From the NCBI RefSeq assembly GCF_051020975.1, contig NC_135035.1, positions 9,176,001 through 9,240,000 on the forward strand: 64,000 nt of DNA, in the 5' to 3' direction. Made by a program: the position numbers and the translations under genes. How positions within the stretch are numbered: the first letter of the stretch is position 1; each line of letters starts with the position of its first letter. The notes beneath the pieces were generated by a model, which was not told the DNA's origin, did not search any database, and worked only from the letters and a program-made list of their open reading frames with translations. Shown here in pieces: positions 61,386 to 64,000 of this stretch. Source of the stretch: Osmia lignaria lignaria (Eukaryota > Arthropoda > Insecta > Hymenoptera > Megachilidae).

Positions 61386-64000
61386 CAACTTGGGCACACG
61401 TGGTGCAAGCAATCCCTTTCTTTATTTTCTCTTCTTGTCTCCTCGGATCCTCCTCGCTAACTCCGTTCATCCTCGTTTCTTTTCTTCTCTACCATCATTC
61501 TTTTCTCGACCGACCGTTCGAATCCACGCCATCCTGGACCCTGGATCGAGTCCAGCTAGGTCGATCGTGGCATACGGGACAAGACGGGGTCTCTACGAGT
61601 CCGAGACGTGATACCTCGGTTCTCGGAATGACTCGAAGAGTCGCTGCACCCGCTGCAACCGGCGCCGCTGAACTCTCGGCCGCCTCGTGCACCTATGCAC
61701 CAAGGTCGTGTGTGTGGATGTATCGTATGGATGTGACCAACTCGTGCTGCGCATCGTGCTGAACACGAGGAATAATTTGTGGACAGGCCACGACGACGAT
61801 TGGAACATTTACTCCGCACGCTATGCCCGGTGTACCTTTAAACACGATCGGATCTTCGAGAGCGACGCCGTTCTGGCCACCGCTTCGCTGTCCCTGCCAA
61901 TAGAATCCCTCGAACGCAACGCGTTCGTGATGGATACATCATTCGAAGCTTCATGGAAATTCTCGTTACCGATCCTATTCTAAATTATTACGCCTAACGG
62001 ACATTCGTGACTTCGTTTCTGAAGAAGTCCCTCTGGAGGGAACGTTGCACGATTCGTGGGAGAATTCTGTGTCCATCGTTGTTAACTCTATTAGACCTGA
62101 AAATTTCGGGTTCCTGACTATGGCTTTCAATTTTATGAATATAATTGCACAGAAATCGTAAATAGAGTTCTTTGAATTGTCGTATTAAATCGTATCGTCA
62201 GATGTTTCAATAGATAGAATTCCCGTGGCGATAACTCGGCATTCGTGTATCGACGACAGCTGAAAATATCGGCCCCCCTAAAGCTGACGTACGCGATCTC
62301 TTTCGGGATGGTCGGAGCGGTCCAGCAGGATCATTATGTATCCAGATACGCGCATGTACCGGCGGCCAGGTAGGAAGTTGAAATCCACGAGTCCTGGTTT
62401 TCTTTGTGGCCGACGGCCCTCGTACGTCGTGCTCGCGGGACGGCTATCGACAGCCGATGGCGTCGATTTAATTTCCGCAATTTATCGGCCATTTCCACCA
62501 ACGCGAAACAACCTGTCCCATTTGCGGCTCAGCCACGGCCCACGGGGCAATAATTCCGACACCCCGAGGTAATACGTATTCCACCAGCCGAGCCTCACCA
62601 CGTGCGTGTCTGCCAATCTCTCTTTCTCTCTCCTTTCATATCTTTTTATTTCTCTCGCACTGCACCTTTCTCGCGGTATATAACGGGCGTGCATATAATC
62701 TCGGGCAACGACGTTTCTAGTACGCCCACCCTCGGCGTCTCGAGGAGATCTGAAAGGCCGCCGCCGTCGCGCGAACACGTACGTCATTCTCAATTATCGC
62801 CGACGACAAAATCGCCGGGACCCTCGCTGTCTCGTCGAGGCTGCTTCAACACGCTTTCCTTTCACGTTTCATATTTTCGAAGAAGATGCTCCAAATAACG
62901 AGTCAAAATTTTCCAGAAATATTTCGTATCTTTTTAATGAACGACCTATCGTGGAGTAACTACTCGTTGACATCGAGGTAACGAGCAATCGCGTATTCCG
63001 TCACATGTGCGTTTCTCCAGCGTGGCACGTGCTCGACTTTAGGGGATGGGTCGCAGGGGTGTGCCTGCTGGTGGCAATAGGGTAGGGTAGATAAGCATCG
63101 AGAGTCATCTGGCCTGGACAGGGCGCATCATTAAAACGTTACATGGCGAGTCAGTGGACGGGGTGGGGGACTGATTCACTCATTGAATTAATTGGACATG
63201 CACGGGCTTGGGGTTCGTTCGGACGGAACAGGCTAAGCGTCAGGTTTCTACGTGGCTGAGCGGTTTTTCATCCCGTCGATGTTCCCGGCGATATTGCTAA
63301 TTATACATGCTTCCCTGGAGTTTTCTGCACTTTTACCAGTCTCGAGGTAGGAGGAATTACGCTACCCTCTTCGGTTCGTCTCGCGCGAACCGAGACTGGC
63401 GCCGTGAATCGACAAGGAAACGAGAGGATTGTTAACCAGCCGTCTACGATGCGTCGCGGAGATGCTCGTGAGAGGCTAATTAATCGCAATCAACGATAGA
63501 TGACGCCCTTACTAGCCAAGACGATCGCGAGACCGAGATAAGCCTAGCTGAATAGCAGTTCCTCGTCGCGTGTACCTTGCCCTCAGCCTCGTTTCGTTAA
63601 TTCCTCTCGACCGAGCCTCGTTAGTGACTCATCTATCTTTAGGCCGGAATGACGTCGAGTAGAAACAACAGCGTACACGCAGTGATCGATAATCATTTTC
63701 GAGGAACGATTCACGGAAGGGAGGGGACGGGTCGGGTGACACTGCAGACGGAAGATCCGGCTAGGTGTCATCTGGTCGGAAAGTCAGGTAGACGATGGCG
63801 AGGAGATAACGAGGACTCGTCACGATTACGTCCAACGAGCTTGTCCGCTGGTAGCCGGTGTCTAACGCGCAACACGCGTCTCTTAATGACGCCGGAGGAA
63901 GGCAAAGGTGAAATTATGGTGCCCCGAGCCCCCTGCTGGGAACGATCCAGCAGGTAGATCTGCCGCACCGTGGCTAGCCGGCGAGCATACTACGCGCTGG

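Larger units (their letters stand above)
49436..64000. other. Gene-free, CpG-rich non-coding DNA (third part)
   Basis: No coding region with recognisable domains and no RNA gene was found. A lone transposon end lies at 53576, a TATA-plus-donor arrangement at 51473-51545, and small palindromes at 52090 and 52457. An AT-richer patch at 58004-58492 gives two consecutive minus-strand open frames that look slightly more protein-like than the rest but match no family I know. Confidence 0.5.

Noticed and set aside
1..64000. CRISPR arrays, bacterial operons or integrated viral genes
   Set aside because: No regularly spaced direct repeats, no ribosome-binding sites or operon layout, and no capsid, polymerase, integrase or reverse transcriptase motifs were seen.

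Overview
The window looks like a piece of an insect nuclear genome, most likely a hymenopteran such as a bee. This rests on compact introns of about 54-290 bases in a ten-exon gene, AT-rich genes beside a visibly GC- and CpG-richer non-coding stretch, and tRNA-like short repeats. The order is an inference; no species can be named from the sequence alone.

All genes I can support lie in the first 6.3 kb. On the minus strand at 1-1199 is the N-terminal part of WRNIP1, a UBZ zinc finger plus AAA+ ATPase of replication and repair, cut by the window edge. Head-to-head with it, on the plus strand at 1684-3255, is PIGW/GWT1, the inositol acyltransferase of GPI-anchor synthesis. Tail-to-tail with PIGW, on the minus strand at 3574-6270, is a complete ten-exon EOGT, the ER-lumenal EGF-domain O-GlcNAc transferase. 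It ends in KDEL and appears to contain one GC-AG intron. PIGW and EOGT both act at the ER, but nothing in the sequence shows shared regulation. WRNIP1 and PIGW probably share a short divergent promoter.

From about 6.3 kb to 64 kb I find no gene with recognisable domains. The long open frames there are translated noise with no domain signature. This stretch is a giant intron or an intergenic regulatory domain. Supportable items in it are: (1) a decayed, protein-like AT-rich patch at about 6925-7400; (2) a 202-bp hAT-like MITE at 8735-8936 with 13-bp terminal inverted repeats and an 8-bp target duplication (7 of 8 matching), plus a lone related end at 53576; (3) a cluster of three tRNA-like repeat heads at 49131-49435, two of which form an almost perfect 113 + 113 base inverted dimer around a 21-base loop; (4) polypurine and polypyrimidine tracts, small satellites, palindromes and homeodomain-type TAATTA sites.

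I did not find a convincing new multi-gene system. The most unusual structure is the head-to-head tRNA-derived inverted repeat near 49.2-49.4 kb. The main large-scale feature is the abrupt change from a dense AT-rich gene cluster to about 57 kb of gene-free, CpG-rich DNA.
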